Assembly: GCF_006717045.1 (NCBI RefSeq) | Contig: NZ_VFPH01000001.1 | Span: forward strand, 3,348,001 to 3,412,000 | Direction: 5' to 3' | Length of the DNA: 64,000 nt | DNA from: Pseudonocardia cypriaca | GTDB lineage: Bacteria; Actinomycetota; Actinomycetes; Mycobacteriales; Pseudonocardiaceae | In this document: piece after piece, positions 33,181 through 43,102 of the stretch | Layout of the letters: each line of letters opens with the position of its first letter | Numbering within the stretch: position 1 is the first letter of the stretch | The notes under the pieces: model-generated | The model's input: the letters and a program-made list of their open reading frames with translations, nothing else | What the model was told of the DNA's origin: nothing | The model's database searches: none | Program-made: the position numbers and the translations under genes

Positions 33181-34460
33181 CGAGTACCACGAGCGTGCGG
33201 CTCGCCTACGGCGAGACGGGGCTGTCGGTGGACCTGCCGGCCGACCGCACCACCGTCGTCGAGCCCGTCTACGTACCGGGCGCGCCCGACCAGCGGGAGG
33301 TGCTGCGAAGCGCACTCCGGGAGCCGGTCGCCGGGCCGCCGCTGCGCGAGCTGGCCCGGCCCGGGCAGCGCGTCGCGATCTCGATGTGCGACGGCACCCG
33401 CGCGCAGCCCCGGCACCTGATGATCCCCGCCGTGCTCGAGGAGCTGGACGGGGTGATCGACCTCGACGACGTCGTGGTCATCGTCGCCACCGGCACCCAC
33501 CGCGGCAACACCGAGTCCGAGATCCGGACGATGCTCGGCGACGAGGTCGCGGACACCGTGCACGTGGTCAACCACGACGCCCGCGACCCGTCGCTGCTCG
33601 TGCACCTCGGCACCCACGGCAACGGCGTGCCGGTGTGGCTGAACCGCCACTGGGTGGAGGCCGACCTGCGGATCACCACCGGGTTCGTCGAGCCGCACTT
33701 CTTCGCCGGCTTCAGCGGCGGGCCCAAGCTGGTGGCCCCCGGCCTCGCCGGGCTGGACACCGTGCTCACCCTGCACGACGCCCGGCGCATCGGGCACCCG
33801 AACGCCACCTGGGCGGTGTGCGAGGGCAACCCGGTGCACGACGACATCCGGGCGGTCGTCGGCGCCGTCGGCCGCGTCGACTTCGCCCTGGACGTCGTGC
33901 TCAACCGCGAGCAGCAGATCGTCGAGGCGTTCGGCGGCGAGCTGTTCGCCATGCACGCCGCCGCGCGGGAGGCGGCGAGGCGGCTCGCGATGCGCCCGGT
34001 GCCCGGCCGGTTCGACGTGGTCGTGACGACGAACGCGGGCTTCCCGCTCGACCAGAACCTCTACCAGTCGGTGAAGGGCATGACCGCGGGCGCGACGGTC
34101 GTGCGGGACGGCGGCACGATCGTCTGCGCGGCCGAGTGCCGCGACGGGTTCCCCGACCACGGCTCCTACCGGGAGGTCCTGGAGTCGGCCCCGTCCCCCC
34201 GCGCGCTGCTCGACGCCATCGAGGCCCGGCCGGAGACCGTGCCCGACCAGTGGCAGGTGCAGGTGCAGGCCAAGGTGCAGACCATGGCCCGAGTGGTGAT
34301 GCACACGTCGTACCTGTCGGACGAGGCACTGGCCGCCGCCCACCTCGAGCAGACCGCCGACGTCGCAGGCACCGTCGCGGAGGCGCTGGGGGCCGCCGGA
34401 CCGGACGCACGGGTCTGCGTCCTGCCCGAGGGCCCCCAGACGATCCCCTACCTGGCCTGA
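33177..34460 (+). CDS. LarA-like nickel-pincer racemase/epimerase
   Basis: A 427-residue protein of the lactate racemase family. VATGTHRG places a His at 108, VEPHFFAGFSGGPK places His174 and Lys184, and LTLHDARRIGH places His200. By number and context these match the residues of Lactobacillus plantarum LarA that act as acid/base (His108, His174), hold the nickel-pincer nucleotide covalently (Lys184) and ligate nickel (His200). An NPN-dependent 2-hydroxyacid racemase or epimerase is therefore well supported; the substrate is open. The cofactor-making genes larB, larC and larE are not in the window. It ends an operon with an SDR and a cyclo-ligase-like protein. Repeat copy 2 follows. Confidence 0.88.
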   Translation: MTSTTSVRLAYGETGLSVDLPADRTTVVEPVYVPGAPDQREVLRSALREPVAGPPLRELARPGQRVAISMCDGTRAQPRHLMIPAVLEELDGVIDLDDVVVIVATGTHRGNTESEIRTMLGDEVADTVHVVNHDARDPSLLVHLGTHGNGVPVWLNRHWVEADLRITTGFVEPHFFAGFSGGPKLVAPGLAGLDTVLTLHDARRIGHPNATWAVCEGNPVHDDIRAVVGAVGRVDFALDVVLNREQQIVEAFGGELFAMHAAAREAARRLAMRPVPGRFDVVVTTNAGFPLDQNLYQSVKGMTAGATVVRDGGTIVCAAECRDGFPDHGSYREVLESAPSPRALLDAIEARPETVPDQWQVQVQAKVQTMARVVMHTSYLSDEALAAAHLEQTADVAGTVAEALGAAGPDARVCVLPEGPQTIPYLA

Positions 34461-34470
34461 GGGCCGTCGC

Positions 34471-35100
34471 GGTCAAGGCCTCACCGGGTCAGGCCTTCCG
34501 AGTCAGGGCCTCCTGTCTCAAGGTCTACCTCTCCCTGGGGCCACCTGACGGCGCCGCGCATTGTGCGGGGACGCCCCTCACAGCTCAAGGGCGCTGCGCG
34601 TCGCTTCGCGAGCGCTTCGCGCCCCTTGACCTGCGAGCCTCTGCGGCCCCTTGAGGGCAGCTTTGCGGGCAGGCCCAAGGGCCTGCCCTCCTTGGTGCGC
34701 GGCGCCGCCAGGAGGCCGGTGTCGGGCGTCTCCTTGTCCCGGTCCCTCGTGCACCCGGTTTCGGCTCACGCGCCCCGTTTCGGTCCATGCGACCGGTCGA
34801 CGGGGTGCATCAGCCGAGAAGGGGTGCGTGAGCTGTGAAGATCACCAGTTGGGTGCGTTTTCCGACGCAGGGCGTCGGGTTTCGCGCCGAAACGCCGATC
34901 ATGCCCGTGAGACCGGCCTTCGGTGGCGCCGCGCGCCGAACGGGCAGGCCCGGGGCCTGCCCGCGAAGCGGGCCCTCAGGGGCCGTAGAGGCTCGCGGGT
35001 CAAGGGTCGCGTAGCGATCGCGGCAGCGACGCGCAGCGCCCTTGAGGCGTGAGGGGCGGCCCCGCACGATGCGCGGCGCCACCGAAGGCCCGGTGGGGGT
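34471..35100. repeat. Dispersed composite repeat, copy 2 (inverted orientation)
   Basis: This copy is reversed relative to copies 1 and 3. Arm B is first (34539-34717, with a partly degraded left end) and arm A is last (34915-35090, clean ends GGCCTTCGGTGGCGCCGCGC and its inverse). The centre (34718-34914) matches copy 3 closely, including a hairpin of CCGACGC (34862-34868) and GCGTCGG (34872-34878) and the string GTGCGTTTTCC/GATCACC. A flank of short GGTCAGGCCTTCC-type tracts lies before arm B. It fills the spacer between the LarA-like gene and a DUF2784 gene; no credible protein is visible. Bases 35101-35184 are ordinary upstream sequence. Confidence 0.85.
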
Positions 35101-35184
35101 GGGCCTGGGCGTACGCGGAGCCCGCGAGTCGCGGCCCGGGTGCAGACGAGTCGCGGGCAGCCCGGTGCCTGGCATCCTCGGTAC

Positions 35185-35547
35185 ATGGGCTACCAGCTGC
35201 TCGCCGAGCTGGTGATGGCGCTGCACTTCGGGTTCCTCGCCTACGTCGCGCTCGGCGGGTTCCTCGCCTGGCGCCACCTGTGGGCGATCATCCCGCACGC
35301 GGCGGCGGTGCTGTGGGGCGCGCTGACCGCCACGGTCGGGATCCCGTGCCCGCTGACGGCGTGGGAGGACGCCGCGCGCCGGCGGGTGGGCGAGCTGGGT
35401 CTCCCACGCGGCTTCATCGACACCTACCTCACCGGCGTCGTCTACCCGGAGGAGCACCTGCTCACGGCGCAACTGCTGGTGGCCGCGCTCGTGCTGGTGT
35501 CGTGGACGGGGCTCGTGCTGCGGCTGCGCCGGAGCGCGGTGGTCTGA
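35185..35547 (+). CDS. DUF2784 family membrane protein
   Basis: A 120-residue protein with three or four hydrophobic helices. It has the DUF2784 pattern: LVMALHFGFLAYVALGGFLA in helix 1, VLWGALTATVGIPCPLTAWE in the middle and FIDTYLTGVVYPEEHL after it. The invariant-looking CPLT-x-WE and the Y-L-x-x-x-x-YP segment are both present. The cellular role of the family is not established. The ATG at 35185 fits the conserved start. It immediately abuts the convergent SPOR-like gene. Confidence 0.9.
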   Translation: MGYQLLAELVMALHFGFLAYVALGGFLAWRHLWAIIPHAAAVLWGALTATVGIPCPLTAWEDAARRRVGELGLPRGFIDTYLTGVVYPEEHLLTAQLLVAALVLVSWTGLVLRLRRSAVV

Positions 35548-35754
35548 CTAGTGGTCCGGGTCGCGGTCCGATCCCTTCTCCGCCCACTCCCGGTCGGCCC
35601 GGTCGGCGGCCTCGGTGCGCTCGCGGGCGATCTCCAGGGCCCGCGCCGCGGTCTCCTGGTCCGGGTAGGGCCCGAGCCGGTCGGCGGAGCGGCAGCCGTC
35701 CCACGGCTCCACCCGGTTGTGCTTGAGGCAGTAGAACCATTGCTCGTCAGCCAT
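35548..35754 (-). CDS. Small SPOR-like domain protein
   Basis: A 68-residue soluble protein: MADEQWFYCLKHNRVEPWDG, then CRSADRLGPYPDQETAARAL and a charged helix. The pattern of aromatic strand, LGPY-x-x-x-E-x-A-x-x-A-L and helix is that of single SPOR-like actinobacterial proteins. SPOR domains in general bind denuded peptidoglycan, but this short version lacks a membrane anchor or signal, so that role is only a guess. It converges on the DUF2784 gene with no gap. Confidence 0.8.
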   Translation of the reverse strand: MADEQWFYCLKHNRVEPWDGCRSADRLGPYPDQETAARALEIARERTEAADRADREWAEKGSDRDPDH

Positions 35755-35816
35755 ACCGCGAAGCGTGTCACCTCAGGTCGGCTCCCGCAGGAGTCGTGCA
35801 TGCGAGCATTGGCGCC

Positions 35817-36863
35817 ATGGTGGAACCCGCTCAAGCCCCCGTGATGACCGACGTCGCGCGGTTGGCCGGCGTGTCCCACCAGACCGTCTCCCGCGTCGTC
35901 AACGGATCACCGCACGTGAGCGAGTCGACCCGCGCCCGCGTCCTGGCCGCCATGGAGGAGCTCGGCTACCGGCGCAACGCCGTGGCGCGCGCCCTCGCCA
36001 CCCGCCGCTCCGGCGCCCTCGGCGTGATCACGTTCGACACGGTGCTCTACGGGCCGGTCAGCACGCTCTACAGCATCGAGCAGGCGGCCAGCACGGTCGG
36101 CATGGGCGTGAGCATCGCGGTGGTGGAACGGATCAGTTACGAGGCCGTCGAGCGGGCACTCGTCCGGCTGCAGGACCAGTCCGTCGAGGGGGTCGTGGCG
36201 CTCGCCGCCCAGCTCGACGCCGTGGACGTCCTCACCGCCAAGCTGCGGCCAGTGCCCACCGTGTTCGTCGGCGGCCTGCTCGGCGGCGGGGCAGGCGGCG
36301 AGGTCCCGTCGGTGCCCGCCATCGGCATCGACCAGCGCGGCGGCGCGGCCCGCGCCACCCGTCACCTCCTGGAGCTGGGCCACCGCACCGTCCACCACGT
36401 GGCCGGCCCCGCCGACTGGCTCGACGCCCGCTGGCGCGTCGAGGGCTGGCACTCGGCGCTCGCCGAGGCCGGCGCGCCCGTCACCACGCCGGAGGCGGGC
36501 GACTGGAGCGCCCGCTCCGGCTTCGCGGCGATGCAGCGCCTCCTCACCGCCGATCCCGGGCTCACGGCCGTCTTCGCTGCCAACGACCACATGGCGCTCG
36601 GCGCCCTGCGCGCCCTCGACGAGGCCGGCCGCCGCGTGCCGGAGGACGTCAGCCTGGTCGGATTCGACGACGTCCCGGAGGCAGAGTTCTTCCGCCCGCC
36701 GCTCACCACCGTGCGCCAGCACTTCCCCGAGGCGGGCCGGCGCGCCGTGCGCCTGCTGCTCGAGATCATCCGGCCGGACGAGGCCGGGGACTTCCCGCCC
36801 GACGACGGATCCGACCTGGTGCCCACCGACCTCGTCCTGCGCCGCAGCACCGGCCCGGCCTGA
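35817..36863 (+). CDS. LacI family transcriptional regulator of the arabinose operon
   Basis: A 348-residue repressor. The N-terminal helix-turn-helix is MTDVARLAGVSHQTVSRVVN, ending in the hinge-helix stretch VARALATRRSGALGVI. The periplasmic-binding-protein-like sensor follows, with AVFAANDHMALGALRALDE and LVGFDDVPEAEFFRPPLTTV, both standard LacI features. I start at ATG 35817; GTG 35796 would add seven residues. It lies directly upstream of araB-araD-araA. The operator-like TTGTGAGCGCTAACAA at 36939 is the expected target, and arabinose or a derivative the probable inducer. Confidence 0.9.
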   Translation: MVEPAQAPVMTDVARLAGVSHQTVSRVVNGSPHVSESTRARVLAAMEELGYRRNAVARALATRRSGALGVITFDTVLYGPVSTLYSIEQAASTVGMGVSIAVVERISYEAVERALVRLQDQSVEGVVALAAQLDAVDVLTAKLRPVPTVFVGGLLGGGAGGEVPSVPAIGIDQRGGAARATRHLLELGHRTVHHVAGPADWLDARWRVEGWHSALAEAGAPVTTPEAGDWSARSGFAAMQRLLTADPGLTAVFAANDHMALGALRALDEAGRRVPEDVSLVGFDDVPEAEFFRPPLTTVRQHFPEAGRRAVRLLLEIIRPDEAGDFPPDDGSDLVPTDLVLRRSTGPA

Positions 36864-36912
36864 GCGCCGGCGACCCGACTACCTGGGATATCAGAGGAGT
36901 CGCCCCAGCGGC

Positions 36913-36954
36913 TTGACAAGCCCCCCGCCCGCCCTCGATTGTGAGCGCTAACAA
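36913..36954 (+). promoter_or_regulatory. Promoter with LacI-type operator ahead of araB
   Basis: TTGACA (36913-36918) is a consensus -35 box. With an 18-base spacer, GATTGT (36937-36942) is the candidate -10. The palindrome TTGTGAGCGCTAACAA (36939-36954) covers the -10 and start region. Its core GAGCGCTA and near-perfect symmetry are typical of LacI/GalR-family operators, so repressor binding should block transcription of araBDA. Confidence 0.85.
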
Positions 36955-36978
36955 TGCCGTTCGACGGGAGAGAGCACC

Positions 36979-38658
36979 GTGGTCAGTCCGCACACCGCAC
37001 CGGGCGCCGTCACCGTCGGCATCGACTTCGGCACGCTGTCGGGGCGGGCAGTCGTCGTCCGCGTCTCGGACGGGGCGGAGCTGGCGAGCGCCGTGCACCC
37101 CTACCCGCACGGGGTCGTCGACCACACCCTGCCGGCCACCGGGGCGCAGCTGCCGCCCGACTGGGCCCTGCAGATGCCCGCCGACTGGATCGAGGTGCTC
37201 AAGGTCGCCGTGCCTAAGGCGGTGGCCGCGGCGGGCGTCGACCCGCGCGACGTGATCGGCGTCGCCACCGACTTCACCGCGTCGACGGTGCTGCCCACGC
37301 TCACCGACGGCACCCCGCTCTGCGACCTGCCCGAGTTCGCCGACCGCCCGCACGCCTACCCGAAGCTGTGGAAGCACCACGCCGCGCAGGGCCAGGCCGA
37401 CCGGATCACGAAGGTCGCCGAGGAGCGCGGCGAGGCGTGGCTCGCCCGCTACGGCGGGCGGATCTCCAGCGAGTGGGAGTTCGCCAAGGCGCTGCAGCTG
37501 CTCGAGGAGGACCCGGAGCTCTACGCCCGTACCGAGCGCTGGGTCGAGGCGTGCGACTGGATCGTCTGGAAGCTGTGCGGCACCTACGTCCGCAACGCCT
37601 GTGTCGTCGGCTACAAGGGCATCTACCAGGACGGGCACCACCCCGACCGGGAGTACCTCGCCGCGCTGAACCCCGACTTCGCCGACTTCGTCGCCGACAA
37701 GCTGGACCACCCGATCGCCCAGCTCGGTGACCGCGCGGGTGGGCTCACCGCCGAGGCGGCCGCCTGGACCGGCCTGCCGGAGGGCATCGCGGTCGCGGTC
37801 GGCAACCTCGACGCGCACGCCACCGTCCCGGCCGCGCAGGCCCTCGACCCCGGCCAGATGGTCGCGATCATGGGCACGTCCACCTGCCACGTGATGGTCT
37901 CCGACCGGCTCGGCGAGGTGCCCGGCATGTGCGGCGTCGTCGACGGCGGCGTGGTCACGGGCATGTGGGGCTACGAGGCCGGGCAGAGCGGCGTCGGCGA
38001 CATCTTCGGCTGGTTCGTCGAGACGTCCGTGCCGCCGGAGTACCACCAGCGAGCGGCCGAGCGCGGGATCGACATCCACACCCTGCTCACCGAGCTCGCC
38101 GCCGGGCAGGAGGTGGGCGAGCACGGGCTCGTCGCGCTCGACTGGCACTCCGGCAACCGCTCCGTGCTCGTCGACCACGAGCTCTCGGGCGTGGTCGTCG
38201 GCCAGACGCTCGCCACCCGGCCCGAGCACACCTATCGCGCCCTGCTCGAGGCCACCGCCTTCGGCACCCGCACGATCATCGAGTCCTTCGAGGCGTCCGG
38301 TGTGCCGGTGCGGGAGCTGGTGGTCGCGGGCGGTCTGCTGAAGAACAAGTTCCTCATGCAGCTCTACGCGGACGTCTGCAACATGCCGCTCTCGACGATC
38401 GTCTCCGATCAGGGCCCGGCCCTCGGCGCCGCCATCCACGCCGCCGTCGCCGCGGGCGCCTACCTGGACGTGCGCGCCGCCGCGGCCGCCATGGGCGGCG
38501 TCAACAGCAACGCATACACCCCCGACCCCGAGCGCGCCCGCGCCTACGACGCGCTCTACGCCGAGTACCAGCGCCTGCACGACTACTTCGGACGAGGAGA
38601 GAACGATGTACTGCACCGGTTGCGCGCGATCCGACGGGCGGCGGTGAAGGGCAAGTGA
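36979..38658 (+). CDS. araB: Ribulokinase
   Basis: A 559-residue FGGY-family kinase. It opens [15 protein letters not shown] (phosphate 1 motif), has [20 protein letters not shown] in the first domain, [16 protein letters not shown], and near the end [19 protein letters not shown], the FGGY signature 2. Length and motifs are those of AraB, which phosphorylates L-ribulose. The GTG at 36979 has GGGAGAGA upstream. It is the first gene of the operon with araD and araA and is coupled to araD through GTGA. Confidence 0.95.
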   Translation: MVSPHTAPGAVTVGIDFGTLSGRAVVVRVSDGAELASAVHPYPHGVVDHTLPATGAQLPPDWALQMPADWIEVLKVAVPKAVAAAGVDPRDVIGVATDFTASTVLPTLTDGTPLCDLPEFADRPHAYPKLWKHHAAQGQADRITKVAEERGEAWLARYGGRISSEWEFAKALQLLEEDPELYARTERWVEACDWIVWKLCGTYVRNACVVGYKGIYQDGHHPDREYLAALNPDFADFVADKLDHPIAQLGDRAGGLTAEAAAWTGLPEGIAVAVGNLDAHATVPAAQALDPGQMVAIMGTSTCHVMVSDRLGEVPGMCGVVDGGVVTGMWGYEAGQSGVGDIFGWFVETSVPPEYHQRAAERGIDIHTLLTELAAGQEVGEHGLVALDWHSGNRSVLVDHELSGVVVGQTLATRPEHTYRALLEATAFGTRTIIESFEASGVPVRELVVAGGLLKNKFLMQLYADVCNMPLSTIVSDQGPALGAAIHAAVAAGAYLDVRAAAAAMGGVNSNAYTPDPERARAYDALYAEYQRLHDYFGRGENDVLHRLRAIRRAAVKGK

Positions 38659-39347
38659 CAGCGATCCCCGAGTCCGCGAAAGCCGCGGTCGACGAGCTGC
38701 GCGAGCGCGTCGCCGCCCTGCACTCCGAGCTGGTGCGCTACGGCCTCGTCGTGTGGACGGCGGGCAACGTCTCGGCCCGGGTGCCCGGCCACGACCTGAT
38801 GGTGATCAAGCCGAGCGGCGTGTCCTACGACGACCTGTCCGCCGAGCGGATGGTGGTGTGCGACCTCGACGGCAAGCTCGTCGAGGGCGACTACTCCCCC
38901 TCCAGCGACACCGAGGCGCACGCCCACGTCTACCGGCACATGCCCGAGGTGGGCGGCGTCGTGCACACGCACTCCGGCTACGCGAGCGCGTGGGCCGCGC
39001 TCGGCGAGCCGATCCCCTGCGTCCTCACGGCGATGGCCGACGAGTTCGGCGGCCCGATCCCGCTCGGCCCGTTCGCCCGCATCGGCGACGACGCGATCGG
39101 CCGCGGCATCGTCGACACCCTCACCGGCCACCGCTCCCGTGCGGTGATCATGAAGAACCACGGCGTGTTCTCGATCGGGCCGGACCCGAAGGCCGCGGTG
39201 AAGGCGGCCGTGATGTGCGAGGACGTCGCCCGCTCGACGTTCATCGCTCGCCAGATGGGCCCGCTCCGGCCGATCCCGCAGGACGACGTCGACGCGCTCT
39301 ACGACCGCTACCAGAACGTCTACGGCCAGCAGGGGAGCTCCAAGTGA
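38655..39347 (+). CDS. araD: L-ribulose-5-phosphate 4-epimerase
   Basis: A 230-residue class II aldolase/epimerase. [20 protein letters not shown] is the phosphate-binding loop region. [20 protein letters not shown] followed by HTHS gives the zinc histidines (HTH), and MKNHGVF supplies the third metal His. [20 protein letters not shown] is the usual C-terminal end. It converts L-ribulose 5-phosphate to D-xylulose 5-phosphate, feeding the pentose phosphate pathway. The overlap with araB and the GTGA overlap with araA show one operon. Confidence 0.95.
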   Translation: MTAIPESAKAAVDELRERVAALHSELVRYGLVVWTAGNVSARVPGHDLMVIKPSGVSYDDLSAERMVVCDLDGKLVEGDYSPSSDTEAHAHVYRHMPEVGGVVHTHSGYASAWAALGEPIPCVLTAMADEFGGPIPLGPFARIGDDAIGRGIVDTLTGHRSRAVIMKNHGVFSIGPDPKAAVKAAVMCEDVARSTFIARQMGPLRPIPQDDVDALYDRYQNVYGQQGSSK

Positions 39348-40831
39348 CCGGTCGGGTGTGGTTCCTCACCGGGAGCCAGGGGCTCTACGGCGAGGAGACG
39401 CTGCAGCAGGTCGCGCAGCAGTCGCAGGAGATCGCCAAGGAGCTCGGGGCGGCCCTGCCCGTCGAGCTCGCCTGGAAGCCGGTCCTCACCGACTCGCCCG
39501 GCATCCACCAGACCATGCTCGCGGCGAACGCCGACCCGGACTGCATCGGCGTGATCGCGTGGATGCACACGTTCTCGCCCGCGCGGATGTGGATCCACGG
39601 CCTGGATGCCCTGCAGAAGCCGCTGCTGCACCTGCACACGCAGGCCAACCAGGCGCTGCCGTGGTCCACGATCGACATGGACTTCATGAACCTGAACCAG
39701 GCCGCCCACGGCGACCGGGAGTTCGGCTACATCGAGGCCAGGCTCGGGGTGGTCCGCAAGATCGTCGCCGGGCACGTCTCCGACGCGGTCGTGCAGGGCA
39801 AGGTCGCCTCGTGGACCCGCGCGGCCCGGGGCTGGGCGGAGGTCCGCTCGCTTCGGCTCGCCCGCTTCGGCGACACCATGCGCGACGTCGCCGTCACGGA
39901 AGGGGACCGCACCGAGGCGCAGTGGCGCTGGGGCGTCACGGTCAACGGCTACGCGGTCACCGACCTCGCCGACGCCGTGCACGCGAGCCTCGACGCCGAG
40001 GTCGACCGCCTCGTCGCCGAGTACGAGGAGCGCTACGAGGTCGTCCCGGAGCTGCGGCGGGGCGGCGAGCGGCACGAGTCGCTCCGCTACGGCGCACGGA
40101 TCGAGCTGGGCCTGCGCGCGTTGCTCGACAAGACGGGCGCGAAGGCGTTCACCACCAACTTCGAGGACCTCGGCGCGCTGCGCCAGCTCCCGGGCCTCGC
40201 CGTGCAGCGGCTGATGGCCGAGGGCTACGGGTTCGCGGGCGAGGGCGACTGGAAGACGGCCACGCTGCTGCGCACGTTGAAGGTCGCGGCCGAGGGCCTT
40301 CCCGGCGGCACGTCCTTCATGGAGGACTACACCTACCACCTCGGCCCGGGCAGGCCGAAGGTGCTGGGCGCCCACATGCTCGAGGTGTGCCCGACGATCG
40401 CGGCCGCCACCCCCCGCGTGGAGATCCACCCGCTCGGCATCGGCAACCGCGAGGACCCGGTCCGCATGGTGTTCGACGCCGAGCCGGGCGAGGCCGTCGT
40501 CGTCGGCATGTCGGACATGGGCGACCGGTTCCGGCTCGTGCTCAACGAGATCGACGTGGTGCCGGCCGACGAGCCGCTGCCCAAGCTGCCCGTCGCCCGG
40601 GCGGTGTGGGAGCCACGACCGGACCTCGCCACATCGGCGGAGACCTGGATCATGGCGGGTGGCCCGCACCACACGGTCCTCTCCACGGCCCTGTCCACCG
40701 ATGAGGTCGCCGACCTCGCCGAGTTCGCCCGCACCGAGCTCGTCGTGATCGACGCCGACACGCAGGTACGCCGGTTCCAGCAGGAGCTGCGCTGGAACCA
40801 GGCCTACTACCGGCTCGCCGGCGCCCTGTAG
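39344..40831 (+). CDS. araA: L-arabinose isomerase
   Basis: A 495-residue enzyme of the right length for AraA. The start [19 protein letters not shown] and the region [18 protein letters not shown] are hallmark segments. Metal-binding Glu/His residues of the AI fold lie in [20 protein letters not shown] and MEDYTYHL. It interconverts L-arabinose and L-ribulose. It is third in the operon, coupled to araD, and followed after four bases by the mutarotase gene. No arabinose transporter is present in the window, so uptake must come from elsewhere. Confidence 0.96.
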   Translation: MTGRVWFLTGSQGLYGEETLQQVAQQSQEIAKELGAALPVELAWKPVLTDSPGIHQTMLAANADPDCIGVIAWMHTFSPARMWIHGLDALQKPLLHLHTQANQALPWSTIDMDFMNLNQAAHGDREFGYIEARLGVVRKIVAGHVSDAVVQGKVASWTRAARGWAEVRSLRLARFGDTMRDVAVTEGDRTEAQWRWGVTVNGYAVTDLADAVHASLDAEVDRLVAEYEERYEVVPELRRGGERHESLRYGARIELGLRALLDKTGAKAFTTNFEDLGALRQLPGLAVQRLMAEGYGFAGEGDWKTATLLRTLKVAAEGLPGGTSFMEDYTYHLGPGRPKVLGAHMLEVCPTIAAATPRVEIHPLGIGNREDPVRMVFDAEPGEAVVVGMSDMGDRFRLVLNEIDVVPADEPLPKLPVARAVWEPRPDLATSAETWIMAGGPHHTVLSTALSTDEVADLAEFARTELVVIDADTQVRRFQQELRWNQAYYRLAGAL

Positions 40832-40834
40832 ACA

Positions 40835-41830
40835 GTGCTCATGGACGTCATGTGGCTGCGCAGCAGCGCGCTCGAGGTCGGCGTGATCACGTACGGGGCG
40901 CGGATCGTCGCGGTCCGCACCCCGGACCGCGACGGGACGTGGGGCGGCATCGCACTCGGCCTCGCCGACCTCGACGCGTACCGCCGCGACCCCGCGTACC
41001 TCGGCGCGTGCGTGGGCCGCTACGCCAACCGGATCGCCGGCGCGCGGTTCACCCTCGACGGGGTCGAGTACCGGATCCCGCCGAACGAGGGTGAGAACGC
41101 GCTGCACGGAGGGCCGGGCGGTTTCGAGTCCGCGGAGTGGGTCACCGACGGGCCGGACGGCTCGTCGGTGACGCTCCGGCACACCAGCCCGGACGGCGAC
41201 AACGGCTTCCCCGGCACGCTCTCCGCCGCCGTCACGTACACGGTGGACGGCCCGGAGCTCTCCATCGAGCACACCGCCACCACGGACGCGCCGACGGTGG
41301 TGAACCTGACCAACCACGCGTACTGGAACCTCGCGGGCGGCGGCAGTGCCGAGGACCACGAGGTGCAGCTGCACGCCGGCCGCGTCCTGCCGGTCGACGG
41401 CGAGTCGCTGCCCACCGGCCCGCCGATCCCGGTCGACGGCACCCCCCTGGACTTCCGCTCCCCAGCGCGGCTCGGCGCCCGGATCCGGGACGGCCACCCG
41501 CAGCTCGTCGCGGTGCGCGGGCACGATCACACCTACGTGCTCGATGACGCACCCGGCGAGCTGCGGGCCGCCGCCCGCGTGGTGGAGCCGCGCACCGGCC
41601 GCACCCTCGAGCTGCGCACCGACCAGCCGAGCGTGCAGTTCTACACCGGCAACATGCTGGACGGCACGCTCGTGCTCGGCGATGGCAGAACGGCTCGCCA
41701 GGCCGACGCGTTCTGCCTGGAGGCGCAGGGCTTCCCCGACGCCCCCAACCACCCCGACTACCCCTCCACCGTCCTGCGGCCCGGCGAGGAGTACCGCTCC
41801 CGGATGGTCTTCACGTTCGGCACGGTGTAG
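40835..41830 (+). CDS. Aldose 1-epimerase (mutarotase)
   Basis: A 331-residue galactose-mutarotase-like protein. Catalytic segments are present: GRYANRIAGARF near residue 65, NEGENALHGGP with the first His, VVNLTNHAYWNLAG with the acid His, and FCLEAQGFPDAPNHPDYPST with the base Glu. It equilibrates alpha and beta sugar anomers and here presumably serves arabinose, since it lies four bases after araA. I keep the GTG at 40835; ATG 40841 is an alternative that removes two residues. Confidence 0.92.
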   Translation: MLMDVMWLRSSALEVGVITYGARIVAVRTPDRDGTWGGIALGLADLDAYRRDPAYLGACVGRYANRIAGARFTLDGVEYRIPPNEGENALHGGPGGFESAEWVTDGPDGSSVTLRHTSPDGDNGFPGTLSAAVTYTVDGPELSIEHTATTDAPTVVNLTNHAYWNLAGGGSAEDHEVQLHAGRVLPVDGESLPTGPPIPVDGTPLDFRSPARLGARIRDGHPQLVAVRGHDHTYVLDDAPGELRAAARVVEPRTGRTLELRTDQPSVQFYTGNMLDGTLVLGDGRTARQADAFCLEAQGFPDAPNHPDYPSTVLRPGEEYRSRMVFTFGTV

Positions 41831-41851
41831 CCGGGGTCGACCACCGGACGC

Positions 41852-43102
41852 TCACGGCGAGAGGCTGCTCGACGGGCGAGGGGGTCGCTCGGGCGACGGG
41901 TTCACCTCTTCATCGACCACCGGTGGCTTCAGGAAGCCGGTCGCCCATGCGGCCACGGCGGCGATCACGGCGATCACGATGCCGGTCAGCACCGCGGCCG
42001 AGGTCGTGGAGGTCTCGATCGCCCGCCCGCCGGCGATCGAGCCCAACGCGACGCCCACGTTGGCAGCGGATGCGGGCAGGGACTGCGCGAGCGAGCCACC
42101 GGGGCCGGCCAGGCTCACCACCCGGTACTGGAGTGAGGGCGCCGTTCCGCCGACGAACAGGCCCAGTGCCGCGAGTGCCAGCATCGCGAGGAACGCCGCC
42201 GCGCCGACGAGGTACAGCGCCAGCAGGGCCGCCAGTGCGCCGGTGGCCCCGACGACCAAGGTGCGTGCAGCGTTGGCGTCGGCGAACCGTCCGCCCGCGA
42301 ACGAGCCGATCGCCGTGGCTGCGCCGTACGCCAGGAGGAAGGCGCTGATCAGTGCGCCGGAGACGCCGGTGACGCTCTCCAGGAACGGCACGATGTAGGT
42401 CAGCGCCGAGAACACCGCCCCGAACACCAGGACGGCCAGCAGCAGCACCGCGAGCACCCGCGGAGCGAACGCGTACCGGGCCTGGTCCCCCGCGCCGCCA
42501 CCCGTGCTCGGCACCGACGGCACCACCACCAGCGAGGCGATCAGTGCGACCGCGCTGAGCACGACGATCGCGACGAACGAGCCGCGCCATCCCAGCGCCT
42601 GGCCGACCAGCGTGCCCAGCGGCACGCCGAGCGCCGCCGACACCGCGACGCCGGAGAAGACCACCGACATCGCCCGGCCCCTGCGCTCGGGCGGCACGAC
42701 TGCCGTCCCGGCCGCGAACGCGCCGGCGATGAACAGGCCCTGGAACGCACCGGCGCCGACACGTGCGGCGAGGAACGAGCCGTAGTCGGGGGTCAGCACC
42801 GCGACCACGTTGGCCACGACGAACAGGAGGAGGGACCCGACGAGGACGTGCCGCCTGTCCGACCTGATCGCCAAGGCGGTCAGGATCGGTCCGCCGATGG
42901 CCAGGCCGGCCGCGTAGGCGGTCACCAGGGTGCCGGCCGCGGGGATGGAGACCCTGAGGTCGGCCGCGACCAGGTTCAGCACCCCGACCACGAGCAGCTC
43001 GGCACTGCCGAGGACGAACGTGCCGAGGAACAGCGTGGCGAGGACGAGGTTCGCCCTCCCCTTGCTCGGCGGCGCTTGCGCGGTGCTCATCCGCTCGGTC
43101 AC
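41852..43102 (-). CDS. MFS exporter, AraJ/DHA1-like
   Basis: A 416-residue, twelve-helix transporter. The first helix FLGTFVLGSAELLVVGVL resembles the T-F-x-x-x-[ST]-x-E-[FL] start of AraJ/YdhP proteins. DRRHVLVGS and PPERRGRAMSVVFSGVAVSA are the motif A and motif C-like segments. Substrate unknown: sugar efflux, drugs or an epoxide-hydrolase product are all possible. Its GTG overlaps the stop of the epoxide hydrolase gene by GTGA, so both are in one transcript reading leftwards. Confidence 0.88.
   Translation of the reverse strand: MTERMSTAQAPPSKGRANLVLATLFLGTFVLGSAELLVVGVLNLVAADLRVSIPAAGTLVTAYAAGLAIGGPILTALAIRSDRRHVLVGSLLLFVVANVVAVLTPDYGSFLAARVGAGAFQGLFIAGAFAAGTAVVPPERRGRAMSVVFSGVAVSAALGVPLGTLVGQALGWRGSFVAIVVLSAVALIASLVVVPSVPSTGGGAGDQARYAFAPRVLAVLLLAVLVFGAVFSALTYIVPFLESVTGVSGALISAFLLAYGAATAIGSFAGGRFADANAARTLVVGATGALAALLALYLVGAAAFLAMLALAALGLFVGGTAPSLQYRVVSLAGPGGSLAQSLPASAANVGVALGSIAGGRAIETSTTSAAVLTGIVIAVIAAVAAWATGFLKPPVVDEEVNPSPERPPRPSSSLSP

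Noticed and set aside
39320..41752. 810-codon minus-strand frame opposite araA and the mutarotase
   Set aside because: Compositionally typical antisense shadow (Arg/Val/Gly/His runs), with two well-supported genes on the other strand.
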